From the NCBI GenBank assembly GCA_951230915.1, contig OX579633.1, positions 51,474,029 through 51,538,028 of the forward strand: a stretch of DNA of 64,000 nucleotides. Reading direction: 5' to 3'. The DNA is from Antitrichia curtipendula. Its lineage: Eukaryota > Streptophyta > Bryopsida > Hypnales > Leucodontaceae. This document shows positions 1 to 10,029 of this stretch, in pieces (the stretch's first letter is position 1; each line of letters opens with the position of its first letter). A program made the position numbers and the translations under genes. The notes below the pieces were generated by a model, which was given only the letters and a program-made list of their open reading frames with translations, was not told the origin of the DNA and did not search any database.

Positions 1-372
1 ATCAACAATTCTCAATGCATGTCTGTCAGGAGTGAACTCAATTGATGTATCTTTGTTCAATATAATTGTTGATTCATTAGATGGCTTCATTGACAATGAT
101 AGAGCAGCAATGTCTTTTGAGACAAGATTAGATTTGCTTGTAAGGTTGCTTATGAAATCATGAATTATGCCTTGCAAACGATTGTTTGAGGTATCTACTT
201 TCTCATGTAGTCTAGAACCCCCCCCTTCTATATTTGTAACACATGAACTCATTCCTTGGATGTCTTCTACCTGACCTGGCCCTGCAATGCATTTTACTTG
301 TTGCTGACAACAAAATTCTTTGGCAATTTCATCTGTTATTTCATTGTCCTTTGGTCTACGTCCATTCTTCAT
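1..372 (-). CDS. Partial open reading frame running off the left edge, function unknown
   Basis: An ATG at 370-372 opens a minus-strand frame that stays free of stops for 124 codons to the window edge. The product is hydrophilic and starts MKNGRRPKDNEITDEIAKEF, with two adjacent cysteines just after, then a Ser/Asn-rich stretch. I recognise no domain. A run of eight C at 219-226 gives three glycine-rich codons without breaking the frame. No splice acceptor is obvious just before the ATG, so it may be a real start. Open length in such AT-rich DNA is the main support. It could be the N-terminal part of a gene or a transposon remnant. Confidence 0.4.
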   Translation of the reverse strand, partial: MKNGRRPKDNEITDEIAKEFCCQQQVKCIAGPGQVEDIQGMSSCVTNIEGGGSRLHEKVDTSNNRLQGIIHDFISNLTSKSNLVSKDIAALSLSMKPSNESTIILNKDTSIEFTPDRHALRIVD

Positions 373-726
373 TGTTTAGCATAGTTGCACATGTATGACG
401 TCAAAGACTTCTAGTAAAAGGTGCTTTCCTCTTAACGATGAACTTGAAAGTGAACGGTAAGATGCATGGGTTGTTTCTATGATTTATTGTAAAGAAAAGC
501 CAAAGACAGTCCAATTAACTAAGCTAAGCATGTTTGCTAGTTGTATATGCTTATTCATTTCACCAGAAACATCTACTAAAAAATAGATTAAAATAAGAGT
601 AACAACAATCAACATTAATACATAAAATGTTCATTCTTTCTCACCAGATTTATTATAAAGTCCTTCTCTATGAGAGCAAATTGTGTATATTTAGAATCCT
701 TCCCTCTTGATATCGCACACATGTGC

Positions 727-1295
727 TTAGACATTTTTTTTGAAAAAAGTTGATCCTTGGTTATTCACCAACGTCTCCCAGTGAGTGGGACTGACCTCTA
801 GTGATTTAAGCCTTCCTGCATCAATGAGACAATTCAACCTCCACTTGTTGTTTATCAAAATCTTTGTGATAATGGGAGCCATCCAATTGTTGGTCACCTT
901 CGAACTCTCTCCCTTCATCTTCTAATTTGCACACAAAAGAAAACTATGAATATAAAAGCTTTCTATGCCTTCTTCTCATGCTATTCAATGCATGCAGCAA
1001 CAACATGGTATTCCTCACCAACGTATTGACGCCTTCAAAAACACCTCATGTACTTTGATGGCTGAGCCTCCCAGTTGCTTGTGGGATCTAGATCCTTTGC
1101 ATAACGCTTGATGTCATCCGCCAAAACCGACATCATTCTTCTATAGGGATGTCCACCTACATCTACTCTAACAAGTTTTCTATCTTCCAATTCATTTTTT
1201 TTCTTTGACTGATGGCATTTTTCTTCATCATCTTCTTTGTCCTCTTCAATTTCATCATCCTCCCTTTTTGCTATGGCATATCCATCACTATACAT
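727..1295 (-). other. Two possible coding fragments upstream of the edge frame
   Basis: Minus-strand frames at 1035-1295 (an acidic Glu/Asp/Lys stretch, then a segment containing RVDVGGHPYRRMMSVLADDI) and 727-918 (NNWMAPIITKILINNKWRLN) look protein-like in composition and lie on the same strand as the frame ending at 372. Candidate donor and acceptor phases between them do not clearly agree, so no exon join is proposed. They could be exons of the same gene as the edge frame or decayed transposon sequence. No family recognised. Confidence 0.2.
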
Positions 1296-1650
1296 CGAAA
1301 TGACCAGTGTTAGTGTCTAGTTACTATTGACTCTTCCATCACTATTATAATATGAGAACTACATGTTGTGCAAGTCATATATGCACATAGACTATATGTA
1401 AACCAATAATATGCATAAGCTACCAGTTCACGCTATGTATAACAATCATTACTCTTTTAATTTTCTAATGACATGTGTGAAAGTAAACACAGTCATACTA
1501 CAAACATTCTTGAGTTTGCTTGCTACACTTTAAATACTTTGTAAATATTAGCATGGTTTGGAGAAATGAAAATTAACTCCTATGAATGACATAGTTGGTA
1601 ATGTTGGGCACATTGAATTCATCTGTGCCATGCTCTCAAACATAGAATCC

Positions 1651-2565
1651 TTTAATCCCTAAAGTTCCATAACTATGTTTTCACCGAAAATGCTCAAGAA
1701 CTGCCATTTTTAGTACAAGTACCAACATTTTGAATTTTTTTTTGACACATGTAACTATAGGATCTTGCAATACACTGACTTGAAAACATGTGGTAAAAAT
1801 TTCAGAAATTTCCGCTGTTTGGATTGCAAGATATAAGCATTCAAATTCATTGAAATCATGTTTTTGGCCTTACGAAAAACAAGGTAGCTGCACTTCACAA
1901 GCTCACTTTTCTATGAAAGAATGTTCAAAATGGTGGTACTTTTTTGGGATCTTTTTCCTAGACAAGTTGGCCATGTGCTTAAAAATATCACATCATTTGA
2001 AATTGCACAACATATAGAAAAAAATAGTAAAGAGAAAAAAGTAGAGAATGATTCAAAATACAAAATTGTTAAGAATTTGATTATGGAATTGAAAAATGCC
2101 AATCCCAATGGTTGAAATGTTGTAATAAACAATCTACATCCTACGATTTTATTTTTTTCAGAAAATATTGAATAAGATAAAGGACTTCAAAGTTTATTTT
2201 AGAGTAGAGAATCCATATCTACCCGCAAACTAGAATTCCTCATAACTTTTGAGTCATTGGTCAAAATGGAATGATTCAAAGCTTTCCACATATATATATA
2301 ACTCTAGAAAACCAATTTCAAATATTTGTTTATGAAAATAGTGTTTTTTTCTAATCTGCTCGGACTGCCCGGCCGTGGAAAAAAGTAAAATATTAGACCA
2401 TAAGTTTTGACTCGTATTTCCAAATGTCATGAAATTTAGTGTATATAAAAGATACTAATTTTCCACGACTTCAATTAAAATTTCAGCCAAAAATATTCCA
2501 ATCACAGGTATTTGCCTAAAATTTCTATATTGCCAAAAAATGCAAGCTAGTCTTTTAGGGAATAA
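1651..2565 (+). repeat. Dispersed TTAA-ended repeat, copy R1 (~0.9 kb)
   Basis: Begins with a TTAATCCCTAAAG-like end and finishes with the inverse (CTTTTAGGGAAT). The interior shares ordered blocks with copies R2-R7: a 'GGATCTTGCA' block near 1760, an 'AATCCCAATGGTTGAAATG' block near 2100, an 'AAAGCTTTCC' block near 2280, then 'CATAAGTTTTGACT' near 2399. Inverted ends and lack of coding capacity suggest a non-autonomous DNA element. The short frames inside it are not genes. Confidence 0.6.
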
Positions 2566-4090
2566 TTCATTGGAATCATGTCCTATGCCAAAGAAATACA
2601 AATTCCCTCAAAGTCGAATCCATTGTATGCCAAGTCCTCTTCAATAAGAAGTGACAACCAACATTTAATTTCCAAACGTACAGTCACTATCCTTGTAATG
2701 AGGACAATAAGGAATATATGGAAATGTTGATTACTAGTAATGATTCTAACACTTCAACAACAAAGGTGAAATAGAAATATATCGAAAATATATATCGGAA
2801 ATCAAAATTGAAGGACAATAGACAATGTTCACCAAACATACGTTTAGTGGAACTAGTTCATGTCCAACATAATTAATTCATGTCACATGCAAATTATAGA
2901 TGTCAAAAAGAAAACAATGCCATTTTCCAAGATTGCCCACCTCTGAAGACGCAGTTACGAACAACCCAAATAGTACTTGAATGTTGACACATTGGTGGTA
3001 TACATGTTGCTTCTTCAGACGTTCAGGATTTGAACATTATGAGACTTGAACAACCTTGACAATTAAACAATCATCAGAAGAGACCATGCACCACATGCAT
3101 GAAGGCAAACAACAATTTACAGCACAAACTTCTCATCTGTGTAGGCGTTATCGGGCTCCCCAACATGCTAGCCAGCTTCTTCATCCTCTGAGAAAGAATT
3201 GGACTAGATTATCCAGTATCCAAATCAACAACAAAATGTAGATTTCTTTTCATGTCAACACCATTTTATAATTGTGATCACATCCACGGTTTGGACTTTT
3301 AGTTCTGAATATTGTATAAGAGCATCCCACTAATTCTTCTCTATTTCTATCACTATCACCATCTGGATGAAGGGGAGCTAATATGGGAGAGGAATGACAA
3401 TCTCCACCAATTTCTCTCTATAACTTGAACATTCTACCATATATTGAACTTGTTTAGTGAGTACAAGCAATAACACAATAGTTTAAAAGTAATGACTATT
3501 GAATAAGAAGGGATAAATTGTGTATTTTATTAGTAAATGCTAGTTTAGCAATTACAAGGGTTGAAGTCTAAATTTTAATTTTTTTTCATCTTTGTACTTT
3601 TTGAAGCTCCTCACAAAAAAATAGATTCTCTACTTGAGATATATCTTTCCCTTGAAGCATGGTTGTGTCCTAAATTTGGAAGCTGCATTATTTATTTCAG
3701 GTGCTTAATTAACATAAACCTAAAGTTTAAATTTATGATAAGTTGTAGCTCTATAGTTTTAGGGACTTCAAGTACTGTATTAGCAATTCAAATTCAAACA
3801 ACAAGAATTCATTATATACTTTTCTTTGTACATGGTATACAAGTTTTACGTTGGGGTGTGCAAGAAAACAATGTTTTGTCAAGTGGTCGGAATTTACTAT
3901 TCACATTATTTTAAAACTCTTCTATGCGTGCACATGAATAACGAAAAACATGGATTATGATGGACATCACATGTATTAGTAAAACATGAATTGCATGTGT
4001 CTACTTGTAAATGATCTATTTGGATTTCTTTTTGCAATTTTGGTCGTTGTTTTTGTGTGATTTTGTGTTGTTTTGATTATGTTTTTCTTA
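2566..4090. other. Gene-free AT-rich spacer
   Basis: No convincing gene, RNA or repeat boundary was seen. The short frames here (near 3056 and 3663) show neither domain signals nor good codon texture. Confidence 0.4.
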
Positions 4091-4094
4091 TTTT

Positions 4095-5690
4095 AATTCC
4101 AAATTGGTGATTTTGAATGTTTGTTAACCAATTTGGGGAGTCAATTCTTTGTGATTTATTCCAAGTCAGAAGCAGTCAAGCATGAGTTGCTGGGCTGGAA
4201 TCAGAAGGGAAGCCTAATCAGGGGGTGAAGTGTAGTTCAAAGTTGTTTGTGGGTGATTCCAAATTGGAATGTTCTAGTCCTAGTTGGGACTATCTTTGTC
4301 AAGCCAATTTGGAGTTGCGGTGGTTTCCAATTTGGATTATGCTTGCAGTCAACAATTAGGATTGTGTTGTCCCAAATTTGATTTTTATTGTAAAGAGTGC
4401 CGATTTGGGAGTTTGTGTTTGTGGTTTTGGGCAATTATGTTTGAGGTTCCTATTTGGCAGTTGGTGAGTTTTGAGGTGATGTCCAAGTTGGTTGAGGAAC
4501 CAACTGGCTCGGAGTTTTAAAGGGGTGTTTTCCGATTTGGAAGGGACCAATTGTTGAAGAGAGTCTAGTGCAAGTCCCAGTCTGAGTGGCTGTGTTTGTG
4601 TTTTCCAATTTGGTGTGTGTGTGTTTTTGTTATGTGTGTGTAGAAGAGAGTCCTAATCGGTTCGTGTATTTTTGATGATTGTGTGCATGTGTTTGTGATT
4701 TGGAGTGTGTGTCCGAATTGGTCGAGCAAGTGGTTGCAACAAAGGTCTGATTTGGAAAATACGAAGTGGTGGAGTAGAAGGTTTAAGTTCCAAATTGGTG
4801 TGAATGAAGAGCAACATTGTAGAAATGACTGCTTGTAGAGATTAATTAATTCCTATTAGGATTTGTGCATGGTGATGCTGGTATATAGGATGTTGTGATG
4901 ATGTTATGGTGGAGATTTTGGATAATGGAGAGCTAATTGGAAGTAGAAATTTTATTGTCCAAATTGGAATGAAGAGTTGATTGCAGAGAAGTTAGTGGAG
5001 CAAGTCAGTTAGCAAAACAATAATTTTTGTAACGGTGATATGTCACTAATTTGGCTTAATAAAGTATGGATGAAAGCGAATTGGGTATGATGTGGTGAAT
5101 GGAAGTTTGGAGTTGTACACATGATTGTGTATGTTCCAATTTGGTAGATAGAACAATGATGTTGATGTTGCCAAGTTGGAGTGTGGCAGTCTGTAGGTTA
5201 AACCAAATTGGAAAGTTGATGATGGCATGTATGAGTTTAAGGAATGTTTTAAGTTGGTTTTAAAGTTATATGTGCTTGGGTGTTAATTCCTAGTCGGGAA
5301 TAGAGCAGTATTCAGTCTACCAAATCGGAATGAATTTCTAAAGGAAAAGTGAGAAAGTTTAGCAAATCCAATTAGGAAATCAATATGTACCATGGCTGAT
5401 TAGTATGAGCGAAAAGAGAATTATTCCAAGTTGGATAAAAAGGAGAGTAAAATCTGCAATTGTTGTAGTTAGTGGAGCTGAGTTGGAAAATCAAATACGG
5501 TAAACCAAGTTGGTGGATTTGGCGGTTCCAAAGTAGGACACAATATCAACAAAGTGACGAGTCGAAGTGGGAAGCTCAAGGGTTTGTTGTTCATATATAC
5601 AGCAAGCCAAATTGGGAATTCAAGGCTGAATTGGTGCCGGTCAAGTCCGATTTGGGAGAAAGACAAAACATTCCAATTGAAGATTAAAGA
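4095..5690. repeat. Cluster of ~35-40 copies of a near-palindromic CCAAATTGG motif
   Basis: A short motif of the form (T/G)(T/C)CC-A/G/T-A-N-TTGG-(A/G/T) recurs every ~20-80 bases. Clear copies lie at 4098, 4127, 4258, 4302, 4325, 4447, 4481, 4530, 4602, 4711, 4745, 4789, 4957, 5134, 5169, 5201, 5367, 5423, 5502, 5605 and 5645. The sequence between copies is not repeated, so this is neither a tandem satellite nor a coding repeat. Spacing is irregular and frame is not kept. The segment leads into an LTR-like tail (next feature). Confidence 0.6.
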
Positions 5691-5849
5691 TCAAAGTTAA
5701 TTGGGGTGATACTTAATCTTGGTGGTTATAAGAATGGAGTATCAATGAATTTAGTAATTAATTATGTAATTGTGAGGAATTATATTATTACTAGTTGAAA
5801 GTATGCCTTTCTTGGGTGTTTTATTCCTTAGTTAGTTGTTCTTTGGTCA

Positions 5850-5990
5850 TTGTAGAAATAATCCTATTTAAAATAGCCTCCCTGGAAACGAACTTATACT
5901 ATTAGCTTAGTTTTCCAAATAGGATCTAAGCTTATCTACACTACTTTACTTCTTCTATGCAATAAAGGATTGAAACAATGGAATTATCCA
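5850..5990 (+). promoter_or_regulatory. LTR-like tail: TATA-like box and polyadenylation signal
   Basis: A CTATTTAAAATAGCC stretch near 5868 is followed about 95 bases later by AATAAA (5961-5966), the usual order in a retrotransposon LTR. No primer-binding site follows, and I could not fix a TG start or a target duplication, so a solo or decayed LTR is only a possibility. Confidence 0.25.
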
Positions 5991-6520
5991 TTAACTATAG
6001 TTGACTTCACTCAATAGAAAATCCAAAAATAGACCTTCTAGTGCCCTCATATATAAAACAATCATGAATGTTTCACTCCAACACACACTACCAAACAAAC
6101 AATTGAAAACATTGGAACTTGATGTTGCAACTAATGTGCCTATTTTTAATTTCATTAATGTTTCACATAACATTTGCATGTTCAATTTAGTGTCCAATGA
6201 AGCATACAAGGCTGGTGTGCTCCCAACTTCAAACCCTCCAAACATCCATCAAACATTCATCTGTCTACCAAAACATCTACTCAAATTATGCCTTCCATAC
6301 CTTCAAACTATCTATCGCACCCATGTTGGCTTCAATATCATGTGTTTCTATTAAACGCAACAAAAAACAAAGGTTTCTTATAGTGTATTGGGGCTTGTAG
6401 TGCCAAACTTTAATATTATAGCCTGGTGCACCAAGACCACCTCTTTACTAGCTTACAATTGTGAAGACGCTTTTGATATTCTTGTAACAAAGTTGAAAGT
6501 TACAAAATCCACATTAGCAT
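5991..6520. other. Spacer with no supported feature
   Basis: A 117-codon plus-strand frame at 6001-6354 overlaps an equally open minus-strand frame and shows no domain, so it is not called as a gene. Confidence 0.3.
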
Positions 6521-7735
6521 TTAATCCCTAAAGGACCAAATAGTATTTTTTTGGCAATATAGTGATATTGGGCAATTAACTCCAATCAAATTTTTTATTC
6601 TTTTCATTGAAATTTTCACATAACATGTGCCCAAGGAGTAGCTTAAAGGTGCAACCGTTTTCATAACTTTTGACTATATGGTAAAAGAAATTATTGCATG
6701 ATATGTAATTTTTAATGCTTGACGGAATGACGGGTAGCTCGAGGAGCTAAAAAATCACTTTTCTAAGAAATAAAAGTTTGAAATTGGTTTCCTGGATTTA
6801 TATATACATGGAAAGCTTTGAATAATTCCATTTTGATTAATAAGATGAAATTTATGAGGAGATTTAGTTTGAGGGCATGCACTTGTGGAATCTCTATTTT
6901 AAAATGAACTTTGAAGTCTTTATTTAACTCAATTTTGAATATTTTTGGAAAAATATTGAAAATAAAGCACTGGATGTATATTGTTTATTACAACATTACA
7001 ACCATTGGGATTAAAAAATTTTGATTTCCATAACTCAATTTTTAACAATTTAGTATTTTAAATTATACTCTATTTCTTTGTGCTTACTATATTTTTTGTT
7101 GAAATTTTTTAAATGTACTCCCAGCTTATGTCTTCAACATATTATGGAAAGTATCACTCAAGTAGTAGGATCTACACATTTTTGTATAAAAAGTTTGAAA
7201 GATTAAATCTAATCATTTGGGAAGAATTTAAAACATTGTTGCTAGTATGTGAGCCTAGGATCTTAAGCCCATGAGCCTAGGAGCCTAGGCTTCTATGTTA
7301 TAAGTACTTATATTATAGACACCTTCCATAGTTACAGGGTATTTATATTATAGGTGTCTGTGTCATAGGTACCTATATTATAAGCACCTTCCATAGTTAT
7401 AGGATATAAATATTATAAGTATGCATGTTTTAGATACCTTCAATTTTTGTAGATTACCTAGGTATTTACACCTAAGCTCAAAGTTCATAGGCTCACATGC
7501 TAGCATCATTTCTATGCTCTTATGCTAGTGTCGTTGGAGTTGAAAATACTTCTTTTTCAAATCCAAGCAACTTGATCTTGCAGATAGTAAGATTTTTTAT
7601 TCTGAAATTTTGGGAGATTGTATTCTAGTAAGTTAATTAAAAGATTCTACAGTTGAATTTGTTAATAAATATATAAAGGTGAAGATTTTAGTCTTGCTTT
7701 GGATTTGAATACTTTGAAACAATTTAGGGCCTAAA
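6521..7735 (-). repeat. Dispersed TTAA-ended repeat, copy R2, split by a MITE
   Basis: Starts TTAATCCCTAAAGGACC and runs in the opposite block order to R1: the 'GGAAAGCTTTGAATAATTCC' block at ~6811, then a 'CAACCATTGGGATT' block near 7000, then, after the MITE at 7234-7536, a CAAATCC..ATCTTGCAG block resembling copy R5. The right end near 7735 is approximate. Confidence 0.5.
7234..7536. mobile_element. 303 bp Mutator-like MITE with 10 bp imperfect target duplication
   Basis: The left end (CATTGTTGCTAGTATGTGAG) and the right end, read inverted (CAACGACACTAGCATAAGAG), form degenerate terminal inverted repeats. A second inner inverted pair is GTGAGCCTAGG near 7250 and CATAGGCTCAC near 7482. Flanks are GAATTTAAAA (7224-7233) and GAGTTGAAAA (7537-7546), 8 of 10 matching, as expected for an old 9-11 bp MULE duplication. 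The interior has two imperfect ~85 bp repeats around CACCTTCCATAGTTA. The ends match those of the 16 kb element at 9754-25704, so this is probably a non-autonomous relative mobilised by the same kind of transposase. Confidence 0.65.
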
Positions 7736-7739
7736 ATCA

Positions 7740-9217
7740 TCAATTTCATTTAAGGATTTAAGGAATAAAAATTGTCCCCTAGAGATCTCCACTTCACAAT
7801 GAAAGTGGAATGTTTTTGCTTTAACCACCATTAATGAATTTAAAAAAAAAAATTTAACCCTAAATAAATTCCTTGTGAAATATTCCTTAATCTTTTGTTC
7901 TTTAGCAAAAAAAATGTAAATCAGATGAGTCAAAGGGCCTACCCGCCTTAATAGGTGTGTTTTCTCCCATATTAGTCACTAGAATGTTAATCCTAGAGTG
8001 CTCCGACATCCAATTTCTGGATGATGAATAGATTTATATTCTTATTTTTTTCTTGTTGTTGCTTGGATGAAAGTCATTTTAATTTATCAAGATACTTTAT
8101 CAAGTTCTTGTTTAATTTGTTGGTTGGATTTGGTGTTACTAGAGTACATATTTTTCTAAAATTACAAATGTGGAAGTATGTCAAGTGGTTGACCAAGCCC
8201 AAATTGCATTGACTCTAGTTCAAAACTGGATTTGCAAAAAATGAGGTCATAAATTTAAAGAACACAAAAAATTCCAAAAATCATCATGCTAAGAGAACCT
8301 CTTTTCAAATCCATTCCAACAACTTTTACTTCAAAAATTATAATATTTTGCTTGTGATTGAATTTTGAAGAAATTTTAAATTTTTTCTTTCAAAATTCAT
8401 TAAAAGTATTGGTGATATCATTGGTGAATCTAATTATAGGGATGGAATCTAAAATTTAAAACCTACAACTTTCATTTGTATACCAATTTCAAAATATTCT
8501 TCCAAATAGTACTTTATAATGATTTTCTCCCAATCATCAATTTTGGACATGTAAGGGTTAATTTTCTTGGACCAAAAGTTTAATTTGTTGGCTTGGACTT
8601 GACCAACCTCGGGTAGTGTGCTCAAAAAGCGTCCATCTTCTTCAAACCATCCCTATTTTAGATGGAGAATGGAGATGGGGCGATCCTTAAATGGACCACT
8701 TTAGCAATTGAAGGCATCAAGGAAAAATTATTTTTCTATTGCAAGAGCCAATCATGGTCTTTGATTTCAGCATATCTTTTTACAAGTTGCAAGTAGATGG
8801 ATTATGGAAGACCTATGTTCACAAAGAGGTGCCTATGCCCTAAATCTTTGAAAATTTATAAGTAATTCAAATACAAAACCACTTGTGTTTGGTTCCACAT
8901 CTATTTTTCTTTCTCTAAAAAATGATCTAAAAATGTTTCCGTCTACGGGAGCCTGTGGAAAAGGTGAACCAACCCTTAAATGGTTACTTTAAGAGCATAT
9001 TATCTTAATTATTTCCTATGGAATCACCATTTCTGTTGGTTCGGCATATAAACATTCCTGCCACTCCATGTGGAATGCTATAAAATAATGTCCTTGAAAC
9101 CCCAAACCCAAAGGAAGTACTAGGTGACATTACCTATTGGAATACAACTAATGTAGAAATCTTACAAATCTTCGAAATCTGACATCAAAAATGCATTCGT
9201 AGGGCCACATTTTTATG
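7740..9217. other. Spacer with no supported gene
   Basis: AT-rich sequence. A 63-codon frame at 8021-8212 and others have no recognisable domain. Some blocks (for example near 8300-8500) resemble other dispersed repeats of the window but without definable ends. Confidence 0.3.
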
Positions 9218-9753
9218 TTAATCCCTAAAGACCCAAGGCCATTTTTTTACCAAAAAACTCTCAAAACTGCTATTTTTATAGCAAAGAGTAAAAAAAAATT
9301 TAAATGTTTTTTTCCACATCTAACCGTAGGATCTTACACCTAATTAGTGTAATAATGTGTGTGGAATTTCTTAAAGAAATTTTGACCGCACAAATTGCAA
9401 CACACCTGCATTTAAAGTGAAAAAAACAAGTTTTTCAGCACATTGCAAGACTAGATTTTTTGACTTAAAACATTTTTAACTTAAAATTTTTGCACTACAA
9501 CATTTTGAGCTTTAAATCTTTATAGTAGAGAATTGATGAGAGTCTAGGGGAAAAAAAAACTTAATCATCATTCTTAAAAAAATTGTTAAGTAGAAGTAGG
9601 TACAAGATAGAAGGAAAATCTAAAATATTCATATATTTTTGATGGAATTAAAATGCACTAATCCCAGTGGTGAGATTGTTCTAGCAAGTAAACCAAACCA
9701 CACAAAAAAAAAAAAAAATTGAAAAATTTGAAAAATTGCATTCAGAAATGAAT
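9218..9753 (+). repeat. Dispersed TTAA-ended repeat, copy R3, left part, ending in the target duplication
   Basis: Starts TTAATCCCTAAAGACCC and keeps the R1/R4 block order (CCGTAGGATCTT at ~9307, ACTAATCCCAGTGG at ~9657). It breaks off at CAGAAATGAAT (9743-9753) and resumes after the same 11 bases at 25705. The two parts add to about 911 bases, the size of copies R1 and R4, which are uninterrupted and colinear across the junction. Confidence 0.75.
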
Positions 9754-9815
9754 GGGGGTGCTATATTGTGAGCCTTGGAGCCTGAGCCCAGGAGCCTAGG
9801 AGCCTAGGAGCCTCC
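9754..9815 (+). repeat. Left terminal and subterminal repeats of the 16 kb element
   Basis: Terminal GGGGGTGCTATATTGTGAGCC-type end (the inverted-repeat core is GCTATATTGTGAGCC), followed by several direct copies of GAGCCTAG/GAGCCTGA up to ~9811. Such subterminal clusters are typical transposase-binding regions; that role here is inference. Confidence 0.6.
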
Positions 9816-10029
9816 AATTTGTGAAGTAATTTTCAGTGATTATAGGTGTTAGGACCCATGACCATGGATTTAGGATTTAGGGTGGAATTATAATTTTGAA
9901 CATAAAAAAATAAAAAAATGAAAGCATTGTAAATATGAAATGGGGCGGTATATCATATAACGGGGAAAAATACCACATAATATGTCCTCAAAATGTATCA
10001 CAGCTATACTAAGATATAGCAGAGAAGTG

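Noticed and set aside
9740..9820. GAGCCTAG repeats as telomere-like sequence
   Set aside because: Not the plant TTTAGGG repeat; they are the subterminal repeats of the inserted element and its MITE.
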